A DNA stretch of 64,000 nt. It comes from Globodera rostochiensis. Its lineage: Eukaryota > Nematoda > Chromadorea > Rhabditida > Heteroderidae. The translations under genes and the position numbers were made by a program. The number at the start of each line of letters is the position of its first letter. Within the stretch, counting starts at the first letter, position 1. This document shows positions 21,047 through 31,941 of the stretch, piece by piece. The stretch spans positions 1,201,193 through 1,265,192 of the forward strand of contig JAEVLN010000006.1 in NCBI GenBank assembly GCA_018350325.1, given 5' to 3'. The notes under the pieces were generated by a model. That model had not been told where the DNA came from and searched no databases. It worked only from the letters and a program-made list of their open reading frames with translations.

Positions 21047-24000
21047 TTTGTGCCCTGAGGCACTCATTGCTTCTAAGTCCGCAGGTACGATTCGGCATTT
21101 CAATTCACCCGCAACTGACCGCGGAGCCACTGTTAAGCTTGCTCCAGTGTCCATCAGGCAGCGGACTGGTCTGGAGTTGATGGTCACTTGTACCACTGCA
21201 TGCTGCGGAGAAATGGCATTGAGATTTGGCAGGCTCGGCAACTGAGACCGTTTCCCAGCATTTCGAGACATTTTACGAACCACGAGAAAAGTTAAAATAA
21301 TGACCAGGAACGTCACAATTTCTTCAGAAATAGTCAGGAGTGGAGTCGCTTGCTGCGCCGTCTGTGCGCCGGTGAACGGAAAACATGCCAGCAGCAGGCT
21401 GATAACGGTTTTCGGCATTCTAAAACTGAAGCGCGTCCGCTTTCCTCGCCGCATTCTCTTTTGAGCCGGCGGTGCAATAGACTCAATTAATTTGATTGGG
21501 GTGAGCGCCACCTCAGACTCCAAGGCTTTAACTCCCGGCTCAGCGCCGGTTGCAATTGCACTCACCGCTGGGGTTGGTTCATTGACTTGCCGCGCCCCGC
21601 TGCCGGCTCCGAATGTCATCCGATTTGAAATCCCTCTGCCTCTGTACTCATCCCGTAACATCAGCCCGAACCGGACCACAAAGTCAGCAAAGACAATAAT
21701 TGTCATCACTGCCAGTGTGATCTGGCCCATTCTCACCCAATCGCCAAAAATTTTGTCTCGGACTTGGACACTCACCTCTTCCCATTGGTCTGATAATGTT
21801 TTTATCACCGTTGTGTCCTGGCTCCGAATTTTGTAAGTTAGTTCACTTACCCTGGCCAAATTTGCTTCATACGCTTGTCCCAGCACATCCGAGATGTTCA
21901 CCAGGGCCAGGTGAAGAAAGTTGTGACGTGAGAACGTCAGCGTGGCGGGAAAACCATCGCCCAACTTCGCAATTCGGTCCACTTTGACCTGCTTGACCTG
22001 CGCGCTGACCTGATCAACTTCAAGCAGTACACCGCGCACGAAGATGAACTGTAGCTGAAATTCAGCACACGGCGCCTTCCTCGCCGTTGGATTTACGATC
22101 ATTGTTCTCGGGTTGACGAATGCCATCTGCTCGGTGCCTTTCGTCTTGAACTTGATGGGAATTTGATCAAAACATTCCGGTTTCCCGTCGGCATCCTTCC
22201 CAACTTGTGCAAATTCGTATTCACTGGCTCCCAACTCCATGCATGGCCATACTTTGATCAGTTCCGGACCAGCGGCTTTCGCTACTAGTTTCCCGGACTG
22301 AAATAATTTTCTGGCAAATGCCGTTGGGTCCGACAGCAGTGCCGTGGCTGCCCACCTTCGCGTTTCCACCATGTAGTCGCAAATTGACTTAACCATCTGC
22401 GAAAAGGAAACTGTGAGGAGCTCCCTCACTTTTTCATCCAAATAGCCCAATTCTGCATTCAGTTCGGATTCAGTTACCAATGACTCTGTCGACCTTCGAG
22501 TCCTTCTGCCCTTCTTTATGACAACGTCCTGCACTGCAAAACCTTCCTCAGATTTCTGCAGTCCCTGCCCACACGAGTATACTTTCCTGGACTCGTTTCT
22601 GAAGGTGAGACGGAAACTGACCTCGTCTGACACCCAGACATTGTCCAACTGCAGCCCTTTCCACGTGCCAATCTTAGAGAATTCGCAGTTGCCCGTCCCG
22701 TTGGTGTCCCAAATGATCCGCGTTTTATCCTCCAGACTGCACTGACCATCTCCGAATTGACAGTTGCCCGTAGGACCGAGGGATGATTGAATTCTGCCGC
22801 TCTCGCCATGCGCCACTGTCACTTTTGACTTGAAAAGGTAGCAGTTCTCGCTTGTAGCTGTGGTCCAGCTGAATGAGCCCACCAACCACATTCTCGGCGA
22901 AAGGTCAATTCTTTTGTCTGTGTGCAGCAATCCTGACTCGTTTACTAGGACGCCCAGACTGCACTTGCCATCCTCGACCATCTGTCGGCATTCACTCAAA
23001 CTTACCTCCTGCATTTGTGGCTCCACCATCTCCTGCACCGGCACATTCGTGATCGATGTGTACTTCCTGACCGCTTTACGAACTTTTCGGCAAGTCCAAG
23101 CGTCGACTGAATGTTCAAACATATTTTGCGCGAAAATGTGTAGGACTCGGGGGACCGGTGACTTAGAGTGATTCACTGCATGTTTTGAACAACCAATCAC
23201 TTCCGGCAACTGCCAAACTTTTCCTCCTCGCTGAGTTTGGCAAATTAATGGATGAGACGGCAGCTCAGTCTTCTCAAATCCATTTGCCACCGAACATAAG
23301 GCAAAGATCATCATCGACATGAACGAAAGTGAGACCACTTTTGATTTAAGGCTAGTTCCTTCCCAGTTGGACGTCTTTGGTTGATGTTTTATCGCTGCTT
23401 CCGGCCCGCAGGCTGGGATTGTTTCCTCCTTCTTTTCCACCCGGCCTTCCCCTTTCTCTTCCTCCGGCAACTCCTTTTTTTGCTCAATTTGGGCAATGGT
23501 GTTCATGGAGCCCGATGTTTGCCCTTCTTCATCGCCCGCCGTTCGACTTGGGTTGTTTCGGACATTCATCTCCACCAGGGATTGTACCAAATTCTCCATG
23601 AATCCAAGGGAATTTGACGGAAGGGCTGGGACTTCGAATGAGTTTATGGGGTTTGGTCTGTTTTGCCACCCCCCTTGCGGCTGTCGAGGTTGCTGGTCAG
23701 CCCACCTCACCTGCCGGAAGGGTCTGCCCCGGTTGCCTTGAAAGTTGTTGCGGCGTTCCTGGCACGCGTAAGCGAAATGACCCACGCGCTGGCAGTAGTG
23801 GCAACGCGGGTTGCTCGACCAATTCCGTTGGCTGAACTGTTCTTGACGGCCACGTCCCCAATTGCGGAAGCCTCCACGGCCTCCTCCGAATGACTGCTGC
23901 TGTCTCTGAGCATTTGGTGGCAAAAACGGTCTGAAACTTCGCACATTGCTCCCGGAGGTGCCCTGGACATTTGCTCCTGTTCCAGCCGTTGGACCAGCGT

Positions 24001-25108
24001 TCCATTGAGTCTGAGATGGGCGATTGTTGAGTACATTGACTGCTTGAGACAGTCGGTTGGCCTCGTCGCCTCTGTTCATCAACAACAGAGCTTCCAGCTC
24101 TTCGGCCTGGGCCTGAACCATCTCCAGGTCTTTTGCCTGAGTTAGGCCAACCAAACGAATCAAAAAACTCATGTTCGGTTTGAGCCGATCCAAGAACTCC
24201 TCACAGACTTTCTCCTTGCGCTGCGCTTCGGTGAGCGATGGGTTGGTCGCCTCAACCAATGGCGTCAACCGCCGCAGAAATTGGGCCACTGATTCGTCCT
24301 CTCGTTGTCGGCTCAGCGTTAACGTCCGCTTGGCAACTTCCCTGCGCTGCGGTGAGTCCAATTTGGCTCTCAGGGCTGCCAATGCTGAATCGAGAGTTGC
24401 CGTTTGCGCTGGCAATAATCCCTTAAACAGTGCTCGAGGTGTGTCCTTCAGTGCCAGTTTAAGTCTGGTCACCTTCTCAGGTTCGGTGTAGGTCTTACCT
24501 GAGATGGACAGATAGTCCTTGAACCGTTCTGCCCATTCGTCAAATGCAAATGCCGATTCTTCTCCGAACATCTCCAGATTTGAGCCCACCGTTCCGCCGG
24601 ATAGCATGTTCAAACCCCACACAGGACGATTGTCTCCTTCCTCTTCTCCTTCGTCTCCCTGCTGCTCATTTTGCCGTGGCGCCTGCGGCGTCACAAAGTC
24701 GGTATTCGACTCCCTTCGTCTGCTGCCCGCCAGACTGGGTTCCCTTGTGCTGGCATTTCGCTCGTTTTCCAAGTCTTCCACTCTCTCAGCCAGCGTGGCA
24801 ATTTGGAGTTTGACTGTTTCGAAATTCAAGTTCGAATTGGCCACCACGTCATTAACCCAGCTCGCTTTTAGGTTCACGGACCTGTTCATCAGTCTAAATG
24901 CCCGATTCACTTTGTCTTCCATTCTCCCCAAATCAACTTGGGCTCTCTCCAAGTCCGCCACTTTGACTGACGTTTTTCCGTGCCAAAATTTTCTATCAAT
25001 TGCCGCGATGGTCAACTCACCATCTCCTTCATTCGAATCAACTGCTTCAGGCCCGCGGGCCAGTGGAACTTGAGACCCGGACCCGCCAGGGTCACTGGTC
25101 GATGTCAT
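21047..25108 (-). CDS. LTR retrotransposon gag / envelope-like / protease polyprotein, 3'-truncated
   Basis: One frame of about 1,350 codons starts with ATG at 25,108. Residues ~150-350 are a retrotransposon capsid region. ~436-449 is a CCHC knuckle (CHYC...H...C). ~588-610 is a hydrophobic, signal-like segment. ~610-1,150 is a Cys-rich ectodomain with N-glycosylation sites, a furin-type site RRTRR at ~868-872 and a membrane segment at ~1,126-1,151. Two further hydrophobic stretches follow (~1,232-1,247 and ~1,261-1,278). ~1,319 begins the aspartic protease motif DTGA. The frame then runs off the truncated end into GH5 DNA. Reverse transcriptase, RNase H, integrase and the 3' LTR are absent. 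An envelope-like domain placed before the protease is unusual: in errantivirus-type elements env follows pol. No stop or frameshift was seen in the remaining frame. Confidence 0.85.
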
Positions 25109-25831
25109 GCAAACGTTAGATTTAGGTTGGATTGATTGAGATTTTGTTTTTATCTAAACCGAGGTACTCATTAACATTTGGGATGAAACCATTTGGCTTT
25201 GGACTCACTTCCTAGTTTTATAATTAGCCTAGTTTGCGGTGGAATACAACTTGTCCCCCATTCAACTGATTTGAGAGGACAATGTGGAGTGACGGCGAAT
25301 GTAAAGATGAGCGTTCGTTTGTGACTTTTGCTTCTCGTCGGCTCATTCGCCGATCCTCTCAGTTCCCGCGGCGATTGTATCAGCTAATGGACTTCCGCTA
25401 ACATATTCCGATGGTGAACGGGGCTAACGGACAAACAACAGCGATCAACGGCCAGCTCGTCGTTGTACTTTGACTCTTTTTGGAAAATCAGCGGATGTGA
25501 ATGCGAGAAGAAGGAATATGCAATTTGAGCTTAGCTTGGTCTTTGGTCTTGGCCTTTCTTGAGCGAATGATTTCTCTGCCCAAAAGTGAATGAGTTTTTT
25601 TTTTGGTCGATTCGAGTTCTGATGGTCTTTACCTGCCTTTTTGGTTGTTTTCTCTTTCAGCCCTTTTAGACTCTTCTAGTCCGGGCACGCATTTGGCCAT
25701 CTTTCTTTAAATTATTTTTCTTGTGTGATAACTGCTTCAGGCCCTCAGGCTAGGGGATCCCCTTTTCTCTCCGCGACATGTTCAGTCCTCTTTCTCGTCG
25801 TCCCGTCGATGGAGCTTTTCCCGAAAATGGG
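25109..25831 (-). other. Retrotransposon leader
   Basis: This is the untranslated leader between the primer-binding site and the gag start, in element orientation. It would be expected to hold packaging signals, but none can be assigned by eye. Confidence 0.6.
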
Positions 25832-25849
25832 AACCATCCGGTGCTACCA
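25832..25849 (-). other. Primer-binding site, initiator-Met tRNA-like
   Basis: On the minus strand the base ending the 5' LTR runs into TGGTAGCACCGGATGGTT. This equals the complement of the 3' end of eukaryotic initiator methionine tRNA (recalled as TGGTAGCAGAGGATGGTT) except for two adjacent bases. The position right after the LTR fits a minus-strand priming site. Confidence 0.75.
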
Positions 25850-26233
25850 GTGAGTGGTTGCGCGCTGCGCCCACCCAGAATGAAGTTTGCACCGACTGTT
25901 CCGGATGGAGTTTGGGATGGGGGTCAGAATATCAGGGAGGGTGCCCGGGCCCTGGGCGATGACTTCGACTCCCCGACCTCGACTCGCTCCAACACTCAGG
26001 GAAAGGTTTATTCTCGCTGACGAGCATCCAATGGGCGGGACAGGTGAGATGGAACATGAGTTTCTGCAGAACTGATCGCTGGGGAGCGGGAAGGCAAAGG
26101 GGTACATTGGCCAATGGGCGGGGACAATCGTTGGGATCATACGGATAAATGTGCAGGCGATCAATGACGGGAAGGCTCAGCAATTCGGAGGGATAGAATA
26201 ATTTGGGGAATGCCAACCGGAGAAACCCTTACA
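25849..26233 (-). mobile_element. 5' LTR of the retrotransposon
   Basis: 385 bp; on the element strand it begins TGTAAGGGTTTCTCC and ends CCACTCACT. Length and sequence match the solo LTR at 18,053-18,437, whose 4-bp duplications fix the boundaries. Near identity of the two suggests recent activity. Confidence 0.9.
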
Positions 26234-26238
26234 ATTAG

Positions 26239-26860
26239 TAGTGCTGCACGACACCTAAAATTTTCCAAGACTCGAGACCGAGACTTGACCCCGAGACTCG
26301 AGACCGAGACCCAAAAAACCCGAGTCCGATTATAAATCCAACCAATTTGCGGCTTTGGTAATTTTTTTTGAAGCTTTTTAGGAAGAGGAATGGTCCGACG
26401 GCGCCGCCGGGAAAAAAATAAAAGTTTTAGTGACTTCAATTAGGAAAATGTGCCTAAAATTTGCAAAAAAACATTTTATTTCGTTTTATGAAAGATTTTT
26501 TTTGTTTTTCGACTAACAATATGAATCAGGAAAAAGACTGTAAAATTAAAGAATAAAATGGATTTTCACTCGGGGATTCGAACTCCGATAACTATGATAC
26601 GTCACAGAACCATATGCACTTTGATTTAAAAAAGCTGTGCAAAGGATATTGAATTAAGTTCTAAATTTGATTTGCCATTATGTTTTTCAAATCTTTTAAG
26701 CTTAGAATTCTTAACAAATTTTCTCCAAAAATGCAATCTTTAGGGGTGTAAAAAAGTCTCGAGTTTCGAGACCAAGTACCCGAGACTCGAGACCGAGACC
26801 CAAAAAACCCGAGACTTTTCTCGAGTCGAGACTCGAGACCGAGACTCTCGTGCAGCACTA
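26239..26860. mobile_element. hAT-like MITE with CTCGAGACCGAG motifs
   Basis: Inverted ends TAGTGCTGCACGA / TCGTGCAGCACTA. The right flank is TTAATTAG and the left flank keeps AATTAG next to the LTR end, which fits an 8-bp duplication cut by the later LTR insertion. Both subterminal regions repeat GACTCGAGACCGAGACC. Relatives or fragments lie at 3,000-3,060 and 55,918-56,262. Confidence 0.75.
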
Positions 26861-27273
26861 TTAATTAGGCACGTCGCTGGGCGGACGAAAAATGCCCTTC
26901 AAAATGGGGAAGAGCCTTCAACGGAGAATAGATGCGCAATGCTCGGCCCAGCACTCTTCAAAATTCGTTTTCCCCTCATCCCTAAAGAGGACTTCTGAAA
27001 GAGACCGGAAATTTAGACCCAAAAAAATTTGGTCAATAATATTGGGTTTATTTTGGTTTTGGTTTTTTTTCAATTTGGGCCAAACAAAATTTGGTCAATA
27101 ATATTGGTAAAAAATTTTGTACAAAAGAACCCAAAAATGTTTTGGGTTTGGGTTTTGATCCGGACTCTAGTATTATCATCTATTTTGGATTTAAATTTGT
27201 AACGCCAAATCTACATAATTATAGTTCCATAATTTCGACTCCATAAAATCCGATCGAACTTTGCTTTTGACAG

Positions 27274-27420
27274 TTCCGTCCGGAGTGTTGACGAACGACC
27301 AGATGATGAGTGTGTATCTGCACCATTGTCATCCGGACGCCGCTCTGCCCGAGCTGTACTCGCTGCAATTCTCAACTAAAACAACTAAAAGACGGACCGC
27401 GTCCAAATCACACGATGATG
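27274..27420 (+). CDS. Isolated exon, unknown product
   Basis: The interval is bounded by GACAG| and |GTAGGT and is open in one frame in phase 1 at both ends ([17 protein letters not shown]..., Lys/Arg/Ser-rich end). GC content and codon use stand out from the AT-rich surroundings. I do not recognise the product and cannot link it to neighbouring exons; it may be a captured or orphan exon. Confidence 0.35.
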
Positions 27421-28337
27421 GTAGGTTAAATGCCATAGGACTTCTGCATTTTTACGTCTAAACAAATTTTCAAATTGTACCTGTGGCATTTTTCTTGATA
27501 AATCCAAAAAATCCGGAAATTAAAAAAGCCGGATTTCATTAATAATTTCTGACATTTGCTCGAGCTTTAAATATTTGAAGGCTTTTATGCCTACCTATTT
27601 GAAAAAACTGATTTCAACTCTATTCGTTAAGAGATTTGCATTTGGCATGAATTTATGCCATCAGAATAATGTTTTTTTTTAAAAAACAACGTATCAAAAA
27701 ATTGTCGAATATAAATTAATGAAATTTGACGAGATTTCCAATTGGTCAAAATGGAAGTTACCGTATTTTTCCTATTAGTAACCCATGGGTTGTTCACTTT
27801 CGAAAAGCAAACATTTATAGTTTTCTTTAAGCGCATCAAAGAGTTCATGGCTTTTCAAGAAAAGCAAACACGATTCGTTTGATCGTTAAATTTGTTGTCA
27901 ATTCAATATAAATAATCTCAAGCCATACAAAATTATAGCTTTGGCCGCATAAAAGAAGACCGTGTTAATTTGAGCAAAATATGTGAACCTTAAAACAATT
28001 AAAAAATTAAAGTAAAATTAAAACGCGAACCTTTAACTTTTTAAAAGTAAAAGTAAAAATCTAAAAGGTAAAAGTAACAATGGAAACAGGCCCCTGGTTG
28101 GAAGTTCGAACGGGGTTCGGCTATCGACCGTGTTAATGGATCTATCTGCTGCTTTAGCCTCATTTTGGTATTTTTTAGCGAGTCAATGATGCTAAAATTT
28201 TAAAATGATGTTTGTGTTTTCTGATGTATTTTGACTGTTCCTGCTCTTTATGTTGTTTTTGAAGATTTTTGTTGGGCTTTGGGAAGTGCGCTGATAAATA
28301 TAAAATTTCTCTTAACTTTTAAATATTTGGCGTAATG
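27421..28337. other. AT-rich, no gene; one pogo-like end
   Basis: At 27,760-27,790 there is a lone copy of the TTACCGTATTT...TTAGTAACCCATGGG terminus that bounds the element at 61,376-62,099. Near 28,090-28,130 a GGTTGGAAGTTCGAACGGG phrase recurs (also at 33,508). Nothing else is supported. Confidence 0.4.
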
Positions 28338-28564
28338 TTAGGGTTCGGAAAAATATGGATATAAAATCGTGAAATATGGCCATAAAATATGGACATAAAT
28401 CCTCAAAATATGGACATAAAAATTGAAAATATGCATATAAATTTTTCAAATTCAATATAAAATTTCCCCAAAATTCTTCAAATTTTTCAAATATAGCAAA
28501 AAATGGTAAATTTTTCCTAATTCAAGTAATAGTAAGATAAATATAAATTTTCATATTAAATTAA
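28338..28564. mobile_element. Small MITE with ATATGGACATAAA motifs
   Basis: The locus at 33,555-33,600 carries the same flanks uninterrupted (GGCGTAATGATTGTATACG). Here those flanks are split and GTAATG is repeated on both sides (28,332-28,337 and 28,565-28,570). The insert starts TTAGGGTTCGG and is rich in ATATGGNCATAAA repeats. A related motif block lies at 53,293-53,400. Confidence 0.65.
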
Positions 28565-28749
28565 GTAATGATTGTATACGAATTCGAATAATAATTACTC
28601 TTTTCTACTGATTCTTATGATTAGTTAAAAACAAAAAATCGGTAAAATGCGGCATATGCGGTACCTTAATATACTGGAATGCAGCGCTTTTTTGGAATAA
28701 TTGTCGGAAAATATGGATCATATGGCCCAGAGGCAAAACTGAACAAATT

Positions 28750-29380
28750 AAATATCATTCGACTCCTCTCGGTCTGCAATGTAAGAATCCGGAAAAAATT
28801 TTTTGCTGCAACCATTCCCCGAAGAGTTACAGATCCGGAACTGAAGTGTCTTACGACTGGGGACTTAGTTGTCCACTGATTAAAAAAATGCACAAAAACA
28901 CTCATATAAGCTTTTAAAGTTACGAATTTCGATAGAAAATAAAAATTAATGTAAATTGGTTTTTGAACCGGTTTAAAATTTGATGAAAATAGCTTTTCAC
29001 ATACACACCTTTTGACTAACCCTTAATTCCCTACCCTTGCCGGGGTCCTGTGCACAGTTGTCTTCTGTTTACAGTTGTCTGCGGAGAAAGGGGGTTCATT
29101 TTTACTTTTGGTACTAAGTGTCCAGTTTACAATTTTTTCCTTGATTTTATAAAATTTAAACCGGTTCAAAAACCACTTTACATTAATTTTATTTCCTATC
29201 GAAATTCGTAACTTTAAAACCTATATGAATGATTTTTCCCTTTTTTAATTAGTGGGCAACTGAGTCCCCAGTCAAAAGACACTTCAGTAGCGGATCCGTA
29301 ACTCTTAGGGGTGGTTGACGAAAAATTTGTTTCCGGGTTCGTACATTGCAGACCGAAAGGAGTCAATATTACATTTATAT
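28750..29380. mobile_element. Inverted-repeat element
   Basis: Arms of about 220 bp (for example CTCGGTCTGCAATGTAAGAA at 28,768 against its complement near 29,350) pair around a ~170-bp centre. It shares the AAACCGGTTCAAAA / GAATTCGTAA inner phrase with 13,930-14,060, 43,085-43,200 and 48,935-49,060. Confidence 0.65.
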
Positions 29381-29406
29381 GCTTCCATATTAAAAAGGGT
29401 CCACAC

Positions 29407-30451
29407 CAGGCATGGACACGGTTATGAATTTCCTTAACCGTAACCGCCCGTCCTCAAACACTTAGAAACGTTAACCGTCCGTAACCGCCCGTCTTAAAAA
29501 TCTCATAACCGTTAACCGCCCGTAACCGCCCGTCCTCAAAATCTCATAACCGTTAACCGCCCGCGGTTATCCGCGGTTAACCGCATTATTTAAAAATCAA
29601 TAAAGTTTTCCAGATTTTGAACAATCGATTTTTCAAAACTATTTTTTTTCCGATCGTGATGTGGCGTCCTTCTAAAATTAAATCAAAATTGATGTGTATT
29701 GAACTTAACAAGTGATTTTTATCAGATTTTGTCAATGAATAAAATTTTTAAATCTCTTTCTAACACTTTCATGATTAAAATCTAACAAAGCGCGACCGAT
29801 CAGCGAAATTTTTTTCTGTGTTTTTTGCGCTTTAGATTTATAAAATATTTTTTGGGCGGTGTGGGGGTTCGGCGGTGCCGATAGGCGCCGCCGAGAGAAA
29901 AAAATTGAATATTTACCGACTTATGCTAAGAAAAATTGTCAAATTTAGGTGATTGAACGTTTTAAAATGCACTAATTATTTATGTAAACACTTAGAATTT
30001 TACTTTTTATAACTAAAATTTTTGTAGAATTTTACTTTTTATAGCTAAAATTTTTGTAAAAAATTGTAAGAATACTAAAAAGAAGGGATATTAAAATATA
30101 AATAAAACGATTACAGCGGGTGGGGCTAGAACCTAGAACAAATAAAATCAGTCGGAGAGTTTCACCACTAAGCCATCGGATCGATAAAGTAATTTGGTGA
30201 AATGTGAATAAAAGTCAAAGAAATTATAAGGCAAATCATCTCAATCCTCAGCAGCCAAAAAATAACGGATACGACGGCTAACCGCGGTTTTAGAGGTCAT
30301 AACCGTTAACCGACCGTAACCGCCCGCCCTCAAAATCTCATAACCGTTAACCGCCCGTAACCGCGACCTTTTAAATTCCATAACCGTTAACCGCGGGTAA
30401 CCGCGGTTAACCGCGGATAACCGCGGTTACGGGTAACCGTGTCCATGCCTG
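29407..30451. mobile_element. hAT-like element (CAGGCATGGACACGG ends)
   Basis: 1,045 bp between perfect 8-bp duplications GTCCACAC (29,399-29,406 and 30,452-30,459). Termini are CAGGCATGGACACGG and its complement. Subterminal regions repeat TAACCGCCCGTAACCG. A related uninterrupted site (TTAAAAAGAGTCCACAGTATAG) is at about 30,957. Inside are an antisense tRNA-like block (30,116-30,180) and the GGCGGTGCC/GGCGCCGCC hairpin (29,868). No transposase is encoded. Confidence 0.9.
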
Positions 30452-31188
30452 GTCCACACTATAGCTTTGTAGTTCCTCAAAGCGCGCCATTTACTTACTT
30501 TGAATAGATTGGATAAATTGTCTGATGCAAAGTCGCGTCATTTATTTCGAAATCACACATTATTGTTTACTGCCTTCACTATATTTTATTCGTTCGTCGC
30601 GCCTCTCTGCCTAACTTTTTTCATTTTTTTATTATAACTTTTTTCTAACGAACCAAATCTTTTGGTATCATTCGAAAGCTTATAAAGAGAATCGTTACAG
30701 GCCAAAAATTTGAATTTTCTATTTTTTGGCCATTTAAGCCATAACTTTCTGTGCATTTTTCTAATCGATAACTTTTGTTACCTAATGCTTTTACTCTTTA
30801 TAAGCTTTCGAATGTTATCAAAAATATTTGCCTTAATATACTGGAGTGCAGCGCTTTTTTGGAATAATTGTCTTTTCATATAATTGTTCATTCTCTTATA
30901 CTATTTTTGAAAGAAAAAATACCTATCGAGCTTTCTTAAATTTATATGACTCCTTATTAAAAAGAGTCCACAGTATAGTTTCGTAGCTCCTCAAAGCGCG
31001 CCATTTAGTTACTTTGAATAGGTTCAATAAATTGACTGATGCCATGTCGCGCGTCTTATTTCGAAATCACACATTTATTATTATTGCCTTTACTATATTT
31101 TATTCGGTCATTACCTCAACTTCGTAGAAAATAACGTTACATACAATTTTTTTTGCCATTTACACGTTATCTTCCTACACTTTAACAA

Positions 31189-31350
31189 ATGAACGACCAC
31201 TTCGGTTCTGAAGGCTTCAGCGGCTGCTTCGTCTGCGGGTCGAAGCAGCATAGGGCTGCCAACTGCAAAGTTGGCAGCTCCTGTGCTGCTTGCGGTCAGA
31301 GGGAGCACAATTCGAAGAGCTGTGCACTTTTGGATAAATGGGGTTGGTGA
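31189..31350 (+). CDS. Double CCHC zinc-knuckle small ORF
   Basis: ATG to TGA gives 53 residues with two perfect CX2CX4HX4C knuckles, CFVCGSKQHRAANC and CAACGQREHNSKSC. A third, imperfect Cys/His cluster (CFCCFGPHKVTAC) is open at 31,465-31,505 downstream, past a possible intron (GTGAAG...AAATTAG, 31,347-31,395). Such arrays occur in retroelement gag proteins and in RNA-binding proteins. It is most likely a gag remnant; a small RNA-binding protein is the alternative. Confidence 0.5.
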   Translation: MNDHFGSEGFSGCFVCGSKQHRAANCKVGSSCAACGQREHNSKSCALLDKWGW

Positions 31351-31431
31351 AGGGTTTAGAAGAATTTAAAAAGACTGAATTCATTCTTACAAATTAGTGA
31401 CATCTCAATGCCGAGGCCTCGGCGACACACA

Positions 31432-31479
31432 GATCGGATTGCTCCGTACGCGTCTGCGTACGGAAAATCCGATCTGTTT
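31432..31479. other. Strong hairpin
   Basis: CAGATCGGATT pairs with AATCCGATCTG, and inside these CCGTACGC pairs with GCGTACGG around a 4-base loop. The stem is about 19 pairs with a small internal loop, far GC-richer than its surroundings. No U-tract follows, so I do not call a terminator. Confidence 0.6.
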
Positions 31480-31941
31480 TTGTTGTTTTGGTCCACACAA
31501 AGTGACGGCATGCCGGTGCAGTTTTTTGCCTGTCCTCTTATTTATTAAGTGTCTCCAAAATTTCAGTGCGAAAGAGGCTTCAGCGTTCTTTCGCCGCGTG
31601 CGGGGTCGAGAGCGCAACGCGCTTAGGAAGTGGTGGATTGATGGTGATTCGGGCAGTTCAATGCCCTATTGTTCGGTGGTTACGGCACGCAAGTAAGCTA
31701 TATAAGCTTATTCAAACTTAACCGGCTGATAGTCTCTTATCACGATCCTTGTAGAGAGGCTTCAGCGACTTCGACCGATTACCAATCTTTCAGGTGTGTT
31801 TTTTGGAACTTTTGCACTAACTTGGGCTTTATGAACTATTTTTTCAACCCTAGTGATCATTTATTTACCCTTTTTGTCGAAGGATTTTTAATTAGTTGAA
31901 TCGATTTTTGCATATGACTAAAACAATGGTCGGATCTATCA

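Noticed and set aside
21492..25073. Plus-strand ORFs opposite the retrotransposon
   Set aside because: They are shadows of the long minus-strand gag/envelope-like frame and show no recognisable motif.
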